From Intestinibacter sp. (lineage in GTDB: Bacteria > Bacillota > Clostridia > Peptostreptococcales > Peptostreptococcaceae): a stretch of DNA of 13,736 nucleotides. Shown in pieces: positions 1-5,425 of the stretch. Under the pieces are notes generated by a model. The model was not told where the DNA came from. It saw only the letters and a list, made by a program, of their open reading frames with translations, and searched no databases. The stretch is taken from NCBI RefSeq assembly GCF_022780145.1, contig NZ_JALEXO010000084.1, positions 1 to 13,736 of the forward strand, written 5' to 3'. Position numbers and translations under genes: made by a program. How positions within the stretch are numbered: the first letter of the stretch is position 1; every line of letters starts with the position of its first letter.

Positions 1-32
1 AATGTGGATTTAGGGAATAGTTTAATTGATTT

Positions 33-76
33 CAAAAAACAAAAGAAGCAACCAAATTCAGGCAGCTTCTTTTGTA
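33..76 (-). terminator. Rho-independent terminator of spoVS
   Basis: A perfect 11-bp inverted repeat (39-49 with 65-75, arm ACAAAAGAAGC) has a 15-nt loop. On the minus strand it is followed by a run of T (positions 38-34). It starts 17 nt after the spoVS stop codon, so it ends that transcript. Confidence 0.85.
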
Positions 77-92
77 CATCATCTAAACAAAT

Positions 93-353
93 CTATCTAG
101 GTTCTATAATTAATTTTATAGCAGTCTTTTGCTCACCATCTATATCGATGTCAGTAAATGCTGGAACACATACTAAATCCATGCCACTAGGTGCTACGAA
201 ACCTCTTGCAATAGCTATGGCCTTTATAGCTTGATTTAAGGCTCCAGCTCCAATTGCTTGTATTTCAGCATTTCCCTTTTCCCTTAGTACTCCTGCTAAA
301 GCTCCAGCTACAGAATTAGGATTAGATTTTGATGAAACTTTTAATACTTCCAT
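93..353 (-). CDS. spoVS: Stage V sporulation protein S
   Basis: This 86-residue protein matches SpoVS along its whole usual length. It begins MEVLKVSSKSNPNSVAGALA and carries the family's characteristic AIGAGALNQAIKAIAIARG (about residues 35-53) and a hydrophobic FTDIDIDGEQKTAIKLII end. SpoVS is a small cytosolic protein with an Alba-like fold, conserved in spore formers; in Bacillus subtilis it is needed to pass stage V (coat assembly) and affects septation. Its exact biochemical role is not settled. The ATG is preceded by GAGGAGGAT at good spacing. The gene is monocistronic: its own terminator lies downstream (33-76) and a 370-bp AT-rich gap lies upstream with a candidate sigma-H promoter, in keeping with sigma-H control of the B. 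subtilis gene. The family call is very secure. Confidence 0.96.
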   Translation of the reverse strand: MEVLKVSSKSNPNSVAGALAGVLREKGNAEIQAIGAGALNQAIKAIAIARGFVAPSGMDLVCVPAFTDIDIDGEQKTAIKLIIEPR

Positions 354-722
354 TTTAGTATCCTCCTCAAAGTATTTTAATTAGTTCTTAAGTACTAAAT
401 TAAATTTTAATTTAATATATAATTCTATAAGATTAATTTAAATCCCTTTAAAATAAACATAATTTAAATCAACAAATATATTAAATTTATTATTTTATTT
501 TACAATTAAAATATTGTTAGTTTTATTTAATTAAATTTTAATTTTATTAGTTTGAAATCAAAGAAAAAATAATAAATTAAATGTCAAAAATAAGTCGTGA
601 TTAAAATAATATACGATTTATACTCTATAATAATTAAAATTTCATAAAAATTTATTTGGAAAATGATTTTTATTATAATTTAGTTTATAATGGTTATATA
701 AATTGAATTGGGGGTAAATTAA
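354..722. other. AT-rich divergent intergenic region spoVS / PH-like gene
   Basis: This is a 369-bp gap of very high AT content between divergent genes. It holds the candidate spoVS sigma-H promoter and two copies of a T-centred palindrome (AAATTAAA-T-TTTAATTT at 397-413 and a shorter AATTAAA-T-TTTAATT near 529-543). Two TATAAT hexamers (674-679 and 686-691) lie before the plus-strand gene, but I see no well-spaced -35 for either. No open frame or stable RNA structure is evident. Confidence 0.5.
420..449 (-). promoter_or_regulatory. Candidate sigma-H promoter of spoVS
   Basis: On the minus strand, AAAGGGATT (449-441) stands 12 nt before ATAGAATTA (428-420). The second element fits the sigma-H -10 consensus RnnGAATww at every position; the first fits RnAGGAwWW with one mismatch. 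It lies about 65 nt upstream of the spoVS start. B. subtilis spoVS is known to be sigma-H dependent, which supports the reading. In such AT-rich DNA a chance match is possible. Confidence 0.55.
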
Positions 723-1043
723 ATGGAAATCGGTGAAAATATTTTAGCTTCTTTAAATTGCAACTTAAAAAGCTTTATCAATTTTACTATAGTAGACAAA
801 AATGGTGTTTTACTTGTAACTGATAGTAAAATTTTATTTTGCGAATGCGTAGGTAAAGATCTAGCACTTGTACATGATTTTGAGTATAGATTGATCACTT
901 CTTTTGATGTTAAAGAGGATTACGATAATAAGAAATACATAGTATTTAAGTACAACGGTGATAAAGTAAAAATAACTAATATAACATCAGGGGATATTTC
1001 AAAGGTCGAAGAAATAATTAAAAGCAAACAAATTATGTTATAA
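723..1043 (+). CDS. Small PH-domain-like protein of unknown function
   Basis: A 106-residue soluble protein with no signal peptide or membrane segment. The order of strands and the sequence style (residues about 21-35 TIVDKNGVLLVTDSKILF, a middle FEYRLITSFDV, then YIVFKYNGDKVKITNI, and a closing helix ISKVEEIIKSK) look like a bacterial PH/YokE-type domain, where a seven-strand barrel is closed by a C-terminal helix. That assignment is by pattern only. Start: GGGGG at 710-714, 8 nt before the ATG. It stands alone, with a terminator just after the stop. Bacterial PH-like domains occur in membrane-associated and stress proteins, but no role can be given here. Confidence 0.6.
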   Translation: MEIGENILASLNCNLKSFINFTIVDKNGVLLVTDSKILFCECVGKDLALVHDFEYRLITSFDVKEDYDNKKYIVFKYNGDKVKITNITSGDISKVEEIIKSKQIML

Positions 1044-1044
1044 A

Positions 1045-1082
1045 ATAAGAGTCTCTTTAAGATTATTTAAAGGGACTCTTAT
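1045..1082. terminator. Convergent bidirectional terminator
   Basis: A 16-bp nearly perfect stem (1045-1060 with 1066-1082, core AAGAGTC/GACTCTT) has a 5-nt loop between two convergent genes. The T-tracts are short on both sides: TTTTA after the minus-strand read, and a later T-run near 1096 within the opposing gene. It probably serves both genes. Confidence 0.7.
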
Positions 1083-1086
1083 AGCT

Positions 1087-1572
1087 TTATAAAGTATTTT
1101 TTTCGATTTTTTCTAATTCTTCATATGATATACCTAGAAGCTTTACTATTGTGTGTTTTGAGAGATTTTTATTTAAGAGATTTTGAACTTCTGATTGATT
1201 CTTAAGCTTCTCTTCTCTACTTTTGTAGTCGTCTTCAAATAAAACTGGCATATAGAAATTATATAAAATTAAAAGTCCTGGAATTATAAAATAGTATTTA
1301 CAACCCAATAACCCTATTACTACTGTTGTATGAGTAAAAATTTTATTGATTTTTTGAAGTGATTGCATGTTTTGCTGGTATTTGAGTAAATGTAGGATTA
1401 TAGAAAGTAAAAAAATCGATAAGCAAAGTGGATATAACGTATACCCACAAATTAATTCTAGTGCGTTTGTTGTTTCAAGAGGACTCTTCCCTATTAATAG
1501 CATATCTCCGTGTACGTATCCGTACAAGCATGCTATAAGCCCTAATAAAGCTCCTAAAGCCTGTGCATACAT
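1087..1572 (-). CDS. Hypothetical multi-pass membrane protein
   Basis: A 161-residue protein of no family I recognise. Residues 1-22 form a hydrophobic segment with GALLGLIACLYGYVHG; a second lies at about 38-64 (YTLYPLCLSIFLLSIILHLL) and a third at about 83-108 (TTVVIGLLGCKYYFIIPGLLIL). From residue about 115 the chain is charged and soluble, ending in a short helix-turn-helix-like stretch (SKHTIVKLLGISYEELEKI, about 138-156), so a cytosolic tail is likely. The start has a strong GAGGGGGGAAT ribosome site. A sigma-A-type promoter lies about 60 nt upstream. It converges on the PH-like gene and shares its terminator. Function unknown. Confidence 0.7.
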   Translation of the reverse strand: MYAQALGALLGLIACLYGYVHGDMLLIGKSPLETTNALELICGYTLYPLCLSIFLLSIILHLLKYQQNMQSLQKINKIFTHTTVVIGLLGCKYYFIIPGLLILYNFYMPVLFEDDYKSREEKLKNQSEVQNLLNKNLSKHTIVKLLGISYEELEKIEKNTL

Positions 1573-1631
1573 GTAAATTCCCCCCTCAGTCTTTTATTCA
1601 TATACACTTAAAAATAGTAATATATACTAAA

Positions 1632-1661
1632 TTTATATGAAAAATATTTATATTTTATCAA
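1632..1661 (-). promoter_or_regulatory. Candidate sigma-A promoter for the 161-residue membrane protein
   Basis: The minus strand reads TTGATA (1661-1656), an 18-nt spacer, then TATAAA (1637-1632). Each hexamer matches consensus at 5 of 6 positions, and the -10 box lies about 60 nt before the start codon. High AT content lowers the weight of the match. Confidence 0.45.
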
Positions 1662-1740
1662 AAAAGTTATATAATTTAATAGGAATTAAAATACTAAGAT
1701 AATCTGCATATGTTAGAATATTATTTGAAAGGATGAAATT

Positions 1741-2019
1741 ATGTTTGATAATTTTGAATTTATTTTTAGGATAGTATTTCTTTTTCTATCTATAACATGG
1801 ATAGGAAACATTTTACTACTTACCTCTGAGAGACAGATATTAATAAATCCTCTATTGTTACTAATTTCTTCATTGATAATAGTAATACCGAGAGATGCAA
1901 AAGAGGTATTGGGATTTGAAGCCGATAATGTGAGGGTATTTTTGTATGTTTTATATTGTGTAGTTGTATGTATAGGGTTATTACTTACTAGAGGGAGAAA
2001 ATTAAATCTTAGAAAATAA
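1741..2019 (+). CDS. Small hypothetical membrane protein
   Basis: A 92-residue protein of unknown function, dominated by three hydrophobic stretches: about 7-28 (FIFRIVFLFLSITWIGNILLL), 34-49 (ILINPLLLLISSLIIVI) and 66-83 (VFLYVLYCVVVCIGLLL). It ends in a basic tail (TRGRKLNLRK), which suggests the C-terminus is cytosolic. The ribosome site is AAAGGATG, 5 nt before the ATG. It is divergent from the preceding membrane-protein gene and convergent with the LRR gene, so it is a single-gene transcript ended by the hairpin at 2032-2076. Confidence 0.65.
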   Translation: MFDNFEFIFRIVFLFLSITWIGNILLLTSERQILINPLLLLISSLIIVIPRDAKEVLGFEADNVRVFLYVLYCVVVCIGLLLTRGRKLNLRK

Positions 2020-2031
2020 AGGCTTACATAT

Positions 2032-2095
2032 TAAAAGAGACTATTTACAATTTGTTTTTGTATTTAGTCTCTTTTATTTTATTTAGTCTCTTTTA
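2032..2095 (+). terminator. Terminator with duplicated 3' arm
   Basis: TAAAAGAGACTA (2032-2043) pairs perfectly with TAGTCTCTTTTA at 2065-2076 and equally well with a second copy at 2084-2095. T-rich DNA follows each 3' arm. It ends the small membrane-protein gene and probably also the convergent LRR gene. Confidence 0.75.
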
Positions 2096-2107
2096 TTTTA
2101 TTTAGTC
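2063..2107. repeat. 19-bp tandem direct repeat
   Basis: Two perfect 19-bp units, TTTAGTCTCTTTTATTTTA, stand head to tail at 2063-2081 and 2082-2100. A third begins (TTTAGTC, 2101-2107) and contains the stop codon of the minus-strand LRR gene. The duplication has doubled the terminator arm; slipped-strand replication is the simplest origin. Confidence 0.9.
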
Positions 2108-2977
2108 CTTTACTTTTATATTTATAGTTACTGTAGATTTTTTATAGAAGTTATCATCTAGTGATATTTTGACTCTACAACTTCCTTTTGAAACTGCCTT
2201 TAGATTAAAGCCTTCTTCTAAGCTTATTATTTTATTGTCGTCTATAGATACCATGTATTTTATATTTTTAGAGATTTCCTTTGTAGGCTCCCAATAGTTA
2301 TCGTAGCTTTTTATATCTTTGTATAGAAGGTTATTTAGTGATAGCTCCTCTCCTCTATTTAAGGTTAAATTTTTGTAGTATGATGATAGCTTGTATTGGT
2401 TTGATTTGTTTTTTATGAAGTTTAAGTCGCAGTTGACATCTACTTTTTTAGAAATTAATTTGTTTACTATGCTGTCGTCTGTTATGTAGTTATTGGCTAA
2501 ATTTATGGATTTTATATTTTTTAATCTGAGTATTTCTGCAGGAACGGCTTTTATATTGTTATTCCAAAATACGAAGTCTTCTATTCCATTTAGATAAGAT
2601 ATCCCCTCTAGGGTCTCTATATTTTCTCCTGTAGCGTAAAACTCACCTGATAAAGCTGCTATCTTATCTAATGTGATCTCTTGATTTTTGAAATTTCTGG
2701 TGATTACATTTCTGAAGTTGGCATCTGGGAATAAATACTTGAGCTCGTTTTCAGATAGTGGTTTATTACTTGGAATATTCTTTTTTAGTTCAGTATATGA
2801 GATTTTGTCTGTATTTATTAATGGCTTATTATTTGATTTATTCACTGAAGATATCGTGTCTGAAAAACAAGGAATTGTCTCATTGCTACCAATTGTAGTC
2901 AATGAGGCAATCATAATTATTATAGAACAAAATTTAATATATTTCATTTTCGCTGTTTGCAATAATTTATATTGCAA
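2102..2977 (-). CDS. Secreted leucine-rich-repeat / Ig-like protein
   Basis: A 291-residue exported protein. Residues about 11-38 form a signal peptide (basic start, then CSIIIMIASLTTIG). Residues 74-110 (LSENELKYLFPDANFRNVI and on) resemble the short capping region before LRRs in Firmicute surface proteins. LRR-like units follow at about 119-170 (IETLEGISYLNGIEDFVFWNN, LKNIKSINLANNYI). Residues about 205-290 look like a BIG2/Ig-like domain (DDNKIISLEEG, AVSKGSCRVKI, STVTINIKV). I see no LPXTG, SLH or CWB2 anchor and no lipobox, so it is probably released or held by partners. The start is a TTG: GGAGGTGA (2981-2988) sits 6 nt before it by GGAGG, whereas the ATG at codon 11 is too far from any ribosome site. 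Such domains bind proteins or wall components; the ligand is unknown. Confidence 0.75.
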   Translation of the reverse strand: MQYKLLQTAKMKYIKFCSIIIMIASLTTIGSNETIPCFSDTISSVNKSNNKPLINTDKISYTELKKNIPSNKPLSENELKYLFPDANFRNVITRNFKNQEITLDKIAALSGEFYATGENIETLEGISYLNGIEDFVFWNNNIKAVPAEILRLKNIKSINLANNYITDDSIVNKLISKKVDVNCDLNFIKNKSNQYKLSSYYKNLTLNRGEELSLNNLLYKDIKSYDNYWEPTKEISKNIKYMVSIDDNKIISLEEGFNLKAVSKGSCRVKISLDDNFYKKSTVTINIKVKD

Positions 2978-3096
2978 CAGTCACCTCCCTCCGATTTGAA
3001 TATAATAAATAGGTTCTATGATATTATTTACAATCCTTGTAATTTCTAAACACTTTCGTAACAATAATTTCTACTAATTTATATATATTTCAATTA

Positions 3097-3741
3097 TTAT
3101 AGAGGTTTTATAGCTTCTAGGCGATGTATTTTTATATTTTGTGACATGAATTTATCTTCGTATTCAGTAGTCACGTTTTCAAATTCTTCGTTATTTGCTA
3201 GGTCTAATGATATATTTTTTAACTTCCAATTGCAATCAGCTATTTCATTTAGAGAAAATTCAAATAAGCCCACGTTGTCTGTCTTGAAATGTATTTCTCC
3301 TCTTTCTTTTAGTATTTTTGCGTATTTTTCTAAGAAATTTCTATGAAGTAATCTTCTTTTCGCCCATCTCTTTTTAGGCCATGGATCGCAGAAGTTGATG
3401 TATATTCTAGATATTTCTCCTTCACCGAAGTACTCTAGTATGTTTGATACATCTGCCCATAGAAATACTATATTTTTTAAATTGTTTTCTGCTGCTTTTT
3501 CTACAGCCTTTAGAAGAACCTCTTCTTTGATTTCCATAGCTATATAGTTTGTATCTGGGTTGTTTTGAGCTAAGGTTGTTATGAACTTACCGCGCCCTGT
3601 CCCAAACTCTACATGTATAGGGTTGTCGTTTTGAAATCTCTCGCTCCATTTGCCTTTTAAATCCTCTATATTATCTCTTATGACGTAATCTGTATAACTT
3701 AGTAATTTTATATCAGCGCCTTTTTTTCTTCTTCTTCTCAA
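3097..3741 (-). CDS. trmB: tRNA (guanine-N7-)-methyltransferase
   Basis: TrmB uses S-adenosylmethionine to make m7G46 in the variable loop of tRNAs. The 214-residue length is standard. Visible motifs: the SAM-binding loop VEFGTGRGKF (44-53), the acidic strand end ME at 69-70, the family signature FCDPWPKKRWAKRRL (117-131; usually FSDPWPKKR), FKTDN (152-156) and TEYE (192-195). The N-terminal run RRRRKKGAD is typical of the family's basic start. The initiator is TTG, set by AAGGAGGC at 3747-3754; no ATG is near. It lies in the same direction as the LRR gene 120 nt downstream, but the functions differ and each has its own strong ribosome site, so co-transcription is uncertain. Cys118 replaces the commoner Ser and should not affect catalysis. 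Confidence 0.97.
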   Translation of the reverse strand: MRRRRKKGADIKLLSYTDYVIRDNIEDLKGKWSERFQNDNPIHVEFGTGRGKFITTLAQNNPDTNYIAMEIKEEVLLKAVEKAAENNLKNIVFLWADVSNILEYFGEGEISRIYINFCDPWPKKRWAKRRLLHRNFLEKYAKILKERGEIHFKTDNVGLFEFSLNEIADCNWKLKNISLDLANNEEFENVTTEYEDKFMSQNIKIHRLEAIKPL

Positions 3742-3804
3742 AATTTGCCTCCTTATTGTATTTTACGGTTATTAATTTTATCATAATTTCTCTCTTGAAA
3801 AAAG

Positions 3805-3841
3805 ACCAAAAAATAAAAGCCCACCAAATAGCGAGCTTTTA
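3805..3841 (-). terminator. Terminator of the HesB-like gene
   Basis: On the minus strand, TAAAAGC (3841-3835) and GCTTTTA (3820-3814) form an outer 7-bp stem. It extends by four more pairs including two G-U wobbles, with a 6-nt loop. TTTTTT follows directly (3813-3808). It lies 34 nt past the gene's stop codon. Confidence 0.85.
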
Positions 3842-3874
3842 CTTAAAATTGATTTTAATAATTAGCTTTTAAAA

Positions 3875-4216
3875 TTAGCATCCACTACAACCGTCGCAGC
3901 AATTTCCGCCACAGTCAGAATAATCTCCTTTTTCAGGTGGACGTTCTACTGAAACAACAAATCCTTTTGGTGGTACTTCAGATATTATAACATCACCGTA
4001 AGTTAAGTATTCGTTGTCATTCATTATGAAATGTATTCCATCTAAGTCATAAGATGTATCTTCATCTGGATATTCAACATCTAAAGCAAGTGAGAATACT
4101 GCCCCTGAGCAAGCAAAACCTGCGAAGTAAACTCTTACATTTTGTGGTTTATCTTGGTTGTTTGCTAAAATTTCTTTTAAAACGTTAATTGCACTTTGTG
4201 GTGCTTGAACCTTCAT
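3875..4216 (-). CDS. HesB/IscA-like iron-sulfur-type protein with Cys-rich tail
   Basis: A 113-residue protein of the HesB/IscA (A-type carrier) superfamily, probably the clostridial branch related to the HesB-like selenoproteins. Residues 1-20 and the strand pattern NVRVYFAGFACSGAVFSLALD (27-47) match the family, with Cys37 at the first ligand position. The usual C-terminal C-x-C pair is replaced by an unusually Cys-rich tail, CGGNCCDGCSGC (102-113), with six Cys in twelve residues. Codon 37 is an ordinary Cys codon and the stop is TAA, so this is not a selenoprotein. A-type proteins bind Fe-S clusters or iron; whether this one does is inferred. The ribosome site is AAAGGGAA before an ATG; the gene has its own terminator. 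It lies upstream of trmB but is separated from it by that terminator. Confidence 0.8.
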   Translation of the reverse strand: MKVQAPQSAINVLKEILANNQDKPQNVRVYFAGFACSGAVFSLALDVEYPDEDTSYDLDGIHFIMNDNEYLTYGDVIISEVPPKGFVVSVERPPEKGDYSDCGGNCCDGCSGC

Positions 4217-4307
4217 TTGATCATTCCCTTTCTTTTTTTATATATATAAGTATACAATAAATAATTGAATTCTGAAATAAAAAAATCTTTATTTTGGATA
4301 TTTTTAA

Positions 4308-4853
4308 CTATTGATTTATATAATCATTTTTATATAGTGTGTATTTACTACATTTTATAGCTTTATTACCTGTATTTTTAAATTTTTTATTGAAATCTAT
4401 TTCATGTTTAAAATTTAATTTATCTAAAACATTTTTTGAATATATATTATCCTCATAAGTCATGGCGAATATAGACTCTAGACCTAACTCCTCAAAGCCG
4501 TATTCTATCAGAGCTTCTACTAGCTCTACAGATAGATTATTGCCCCAGTATTTTGGGTTTATACATATACCTATTTCCGCGTTCTTGACGTTTTTAGATA
4601 TATTGTTAAAGCCTACATTGCCGATGACCTTATTATCTATTTTAGATACAATAGCATAATGTCCTATTTTACCCTTTTCGTAATTACTTATAAAGAAGGA
4701 TTTTATAAATCTCTTTGTATCTAAATAAGATTTATGTCTCTTTATAGGTAAAAATTTTACTACCTCTGGTATCTTGTAGTATTCGTATAAATCTATATAA
4801 TCGTCCAATGTAACAGGTCTTAAAATACAGTTTTTAGTCTCTAATATTTTCAT
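4308..4853 (-). CDS. GNAT-family N-acetyltransferase (RimJ/RimL type)
   Basis: A 181-residue single-domain acetyltransferase of the GNAT superfamily, of the RimJ/RimL-like branch (ILRPVTLDDYIDLYEYY at about 10-26; IGNVGFNNI about 76-84; EIGICINPKYWGNNLSVELVEALIEYGFEELGL about 92-124; NIYSKNVLDKLNFKHE about 136-151). It would transfer acetyl from acetyl-CoA to an amino group of a protein, peptide or small molecule. The acetyl-CoA loop reads KYWGNN-LSVE instead of the commoner xxGxG/A, so the second glycine is lost; this is tolerated in some members. The start ATG has AAGGAGC 9 nt upstream. It follows the 66-residue gene in the same direction after 71 nt with no terminator between, so a two-gene transcript is plausible. 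The substrate cannot be told. Confidence 0.85.
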   Translation of the reverse strand: MKILETKNCILRPVTLDDYIDLYEYYKIPEVVKFLPIKRHKSYLDTKRFIKSFFISNYEKGKIGHYAIVSKIDNKVIGNVGFNNISKNVKNAEIGICINPKYWGNNLSVELVEALIEYGFEELGLESIFAMTYEDNIYSKNVLDKLNFKHEIDFNKKFKNTGNKAIKCSKYTLYKNDYINQ

Positions 4854-4924
4854 AGCCTTGCTCCTTTTATAAAATACAATTTTCTAATTATAATCTATGA
4901 AAATTTAGAGCATGTAGTTAAAGA

Positions 4925-5125
4925 TTACCAAGTAAGTAATTCTATTTTCTGAACTTCGCTTTCTAGTATTTCTATATCCATAGTATCCATTATAGTTATA
5001 GATATAGTGTTTTGTTTTGTCGGACTGTCAGAAGCTTTTGTTACTTTTGAACATAAACCAGCTATTGCTTTTCCTTCACCTAATTCTACTCTTACAGTTT
5101 TTCCTAAATATTGTTCAAAAACCAT
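4925..5125 (-). CDS. 66-residue protein of unknown function
   Basis: A short soluble protein with no signal peptide or membrane segment. It reads as beta-rich: YLGKTVRVEL (6-15), KAIAGLCSKVTKA (19-31), TISITIMDTMDIEIL (40-54) and a final KIELL. This run of strands is reminiscent of Sm/LSM-like or other small beta-barrel folds, but that is only an impression. GGGGAGG lies 11 nt upstream of the ATG, slightly long but the only good ribosome site. It may be co-transcribed with the acetyltransferase gene downstream. No function is proposed. Confidence 0.65.
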   Translation of the reverse strand: MVFEQYLGKTVRVELGEGKAIAGLCSKVTKASDSPTKQNTISITIMDTMDIEILESEVQKIELLTW

Positions 5126-5202
5126 TTACTATTCAACCTCCCCTTTGAAATTTTGCTATCATAAAGATTATAACACAAATTATTAAGCCAAGATTAATTA
5201 TT

Positions 5203-5237
5203 AAAATGGCATAAAATATATACTTTTATGCCGTTTT
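5203..5237. repeat. 14-bp hairpin between divergent genes
   Basis: AAAATGGCATAAAA (5203-5216) pairs with TTTTATGCCGTTTT (5224-5237) over 14 bp with one T-G wobble and a 7-nt loop. It resembles a terminator stem with short T-tracts on both sides. It stands between divergently transcribed genes, where no known transcript would end. Confidence 0.75.
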
Positions 5238-5260
5238 AGATAAAATAGCTTAATTTCAAC

Positions 5261-5280
5261 GTTTTTATAGATATAAAAAC
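5261..5280. repeat. 20-bp palindrome upstream of the integrase
   Basis: GTTTTTATA (5261-5269) and TATAAAAAC (5272-5280) form a perfect inverted repeat with a 2-nt centre. The near-zero loop suits a dimeric DNA-binding protein better than an RNA hairpin. It is an operator candidate with no known ligand. Confidence 0.5.
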
Positions 5281-5285
5281 CCGTT

Positions 5286-5304
5286 ATGTCAGTAAAATGT
5301 CAGT
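5286..5304 (+). repeat. ATGTCAGT direct repeats, 11-bp period
   Basis: ATGTCAGT occurs at 5286-5293 and 5297-5304, exactly one helical turn apart. Same-face spacing of this kind is typical of cooperative protein sites such as recombinase arm sites, excisionase or regulator sites. No protein can be named. Confidence 0.6.
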
Positions 5305-5321
5305 GATTTTATCTATTTTTT

Positions 5322-5351
5322 TAGACTTTTTTATGATAAAATATTTATTAT
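5322..5351 (+). promoter_or_regulatory. Weak candidate integrase promoter
   Basis: TAGACT (5322-5327, 4 of 6 to TTGACA), an 18-nt spacer, then TATTAT (5346-5351, 5 of 6 to TATAAT), about 75 nt before the integrase ATG. The poor -35 box would suit an activated or weak promoter. Confidence 0.35.
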
Positions 5352-5354
5352 AAA

Positions 5355-5413
5355 GAATACTTTTTTTGAAAAATTTACTTAAATTTAGGTGAATACTTTT
5401 TTGAAAATAATTT
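5355..5413 (+). repeat. Direct repeats GAATACTTTTTT..., 36-bp period
   Basis: A 22-23-bp sequence starting GAATACTTTTTT and continuing GAAAA...TTT occurs at 5355-5376 and 5391-5413, differing by one T in the tract and a short indel near the end. The second copy ends next to the integrase ribosome site. It could bind the integrase N-terminal arm domain or a regulator. Confidence 0.65.
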
Positions 5414-5425
5414 GGGAGGAACAAA

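Noticed and set aside
4..234. Plus-strand open frame across the spoVS terminator and gene
   Set aside because: It is antisense to the secure spoVS gene, has no ribosome site and includes the terminator hairpin.
397..545. AT palindromes in the spoVS upstream gap as a repeat family
   Set aside because: Two short, wholly A/T copies are weak evidence; they are only mentioned in the description of the gap.
2688..2999. 103-codon plus-strand open frame
   Set aside because: It is antisense to the LRR gene and runs over that gene's ribosome site.
3875..4216. Possible selenocysteine in the HesB-like protein
   Set aside because: Codon 37 is a normal Cys codon and the stop is TAA, so there is no in-frame TGA to read through.
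4276..4296. AAATAAA/TTTATTT hairpin downstream of the acetyltransferase gene
   Set aside because: All A-T, only 7 bp and no following T-run; expected by chance in DNA this AT-rich.
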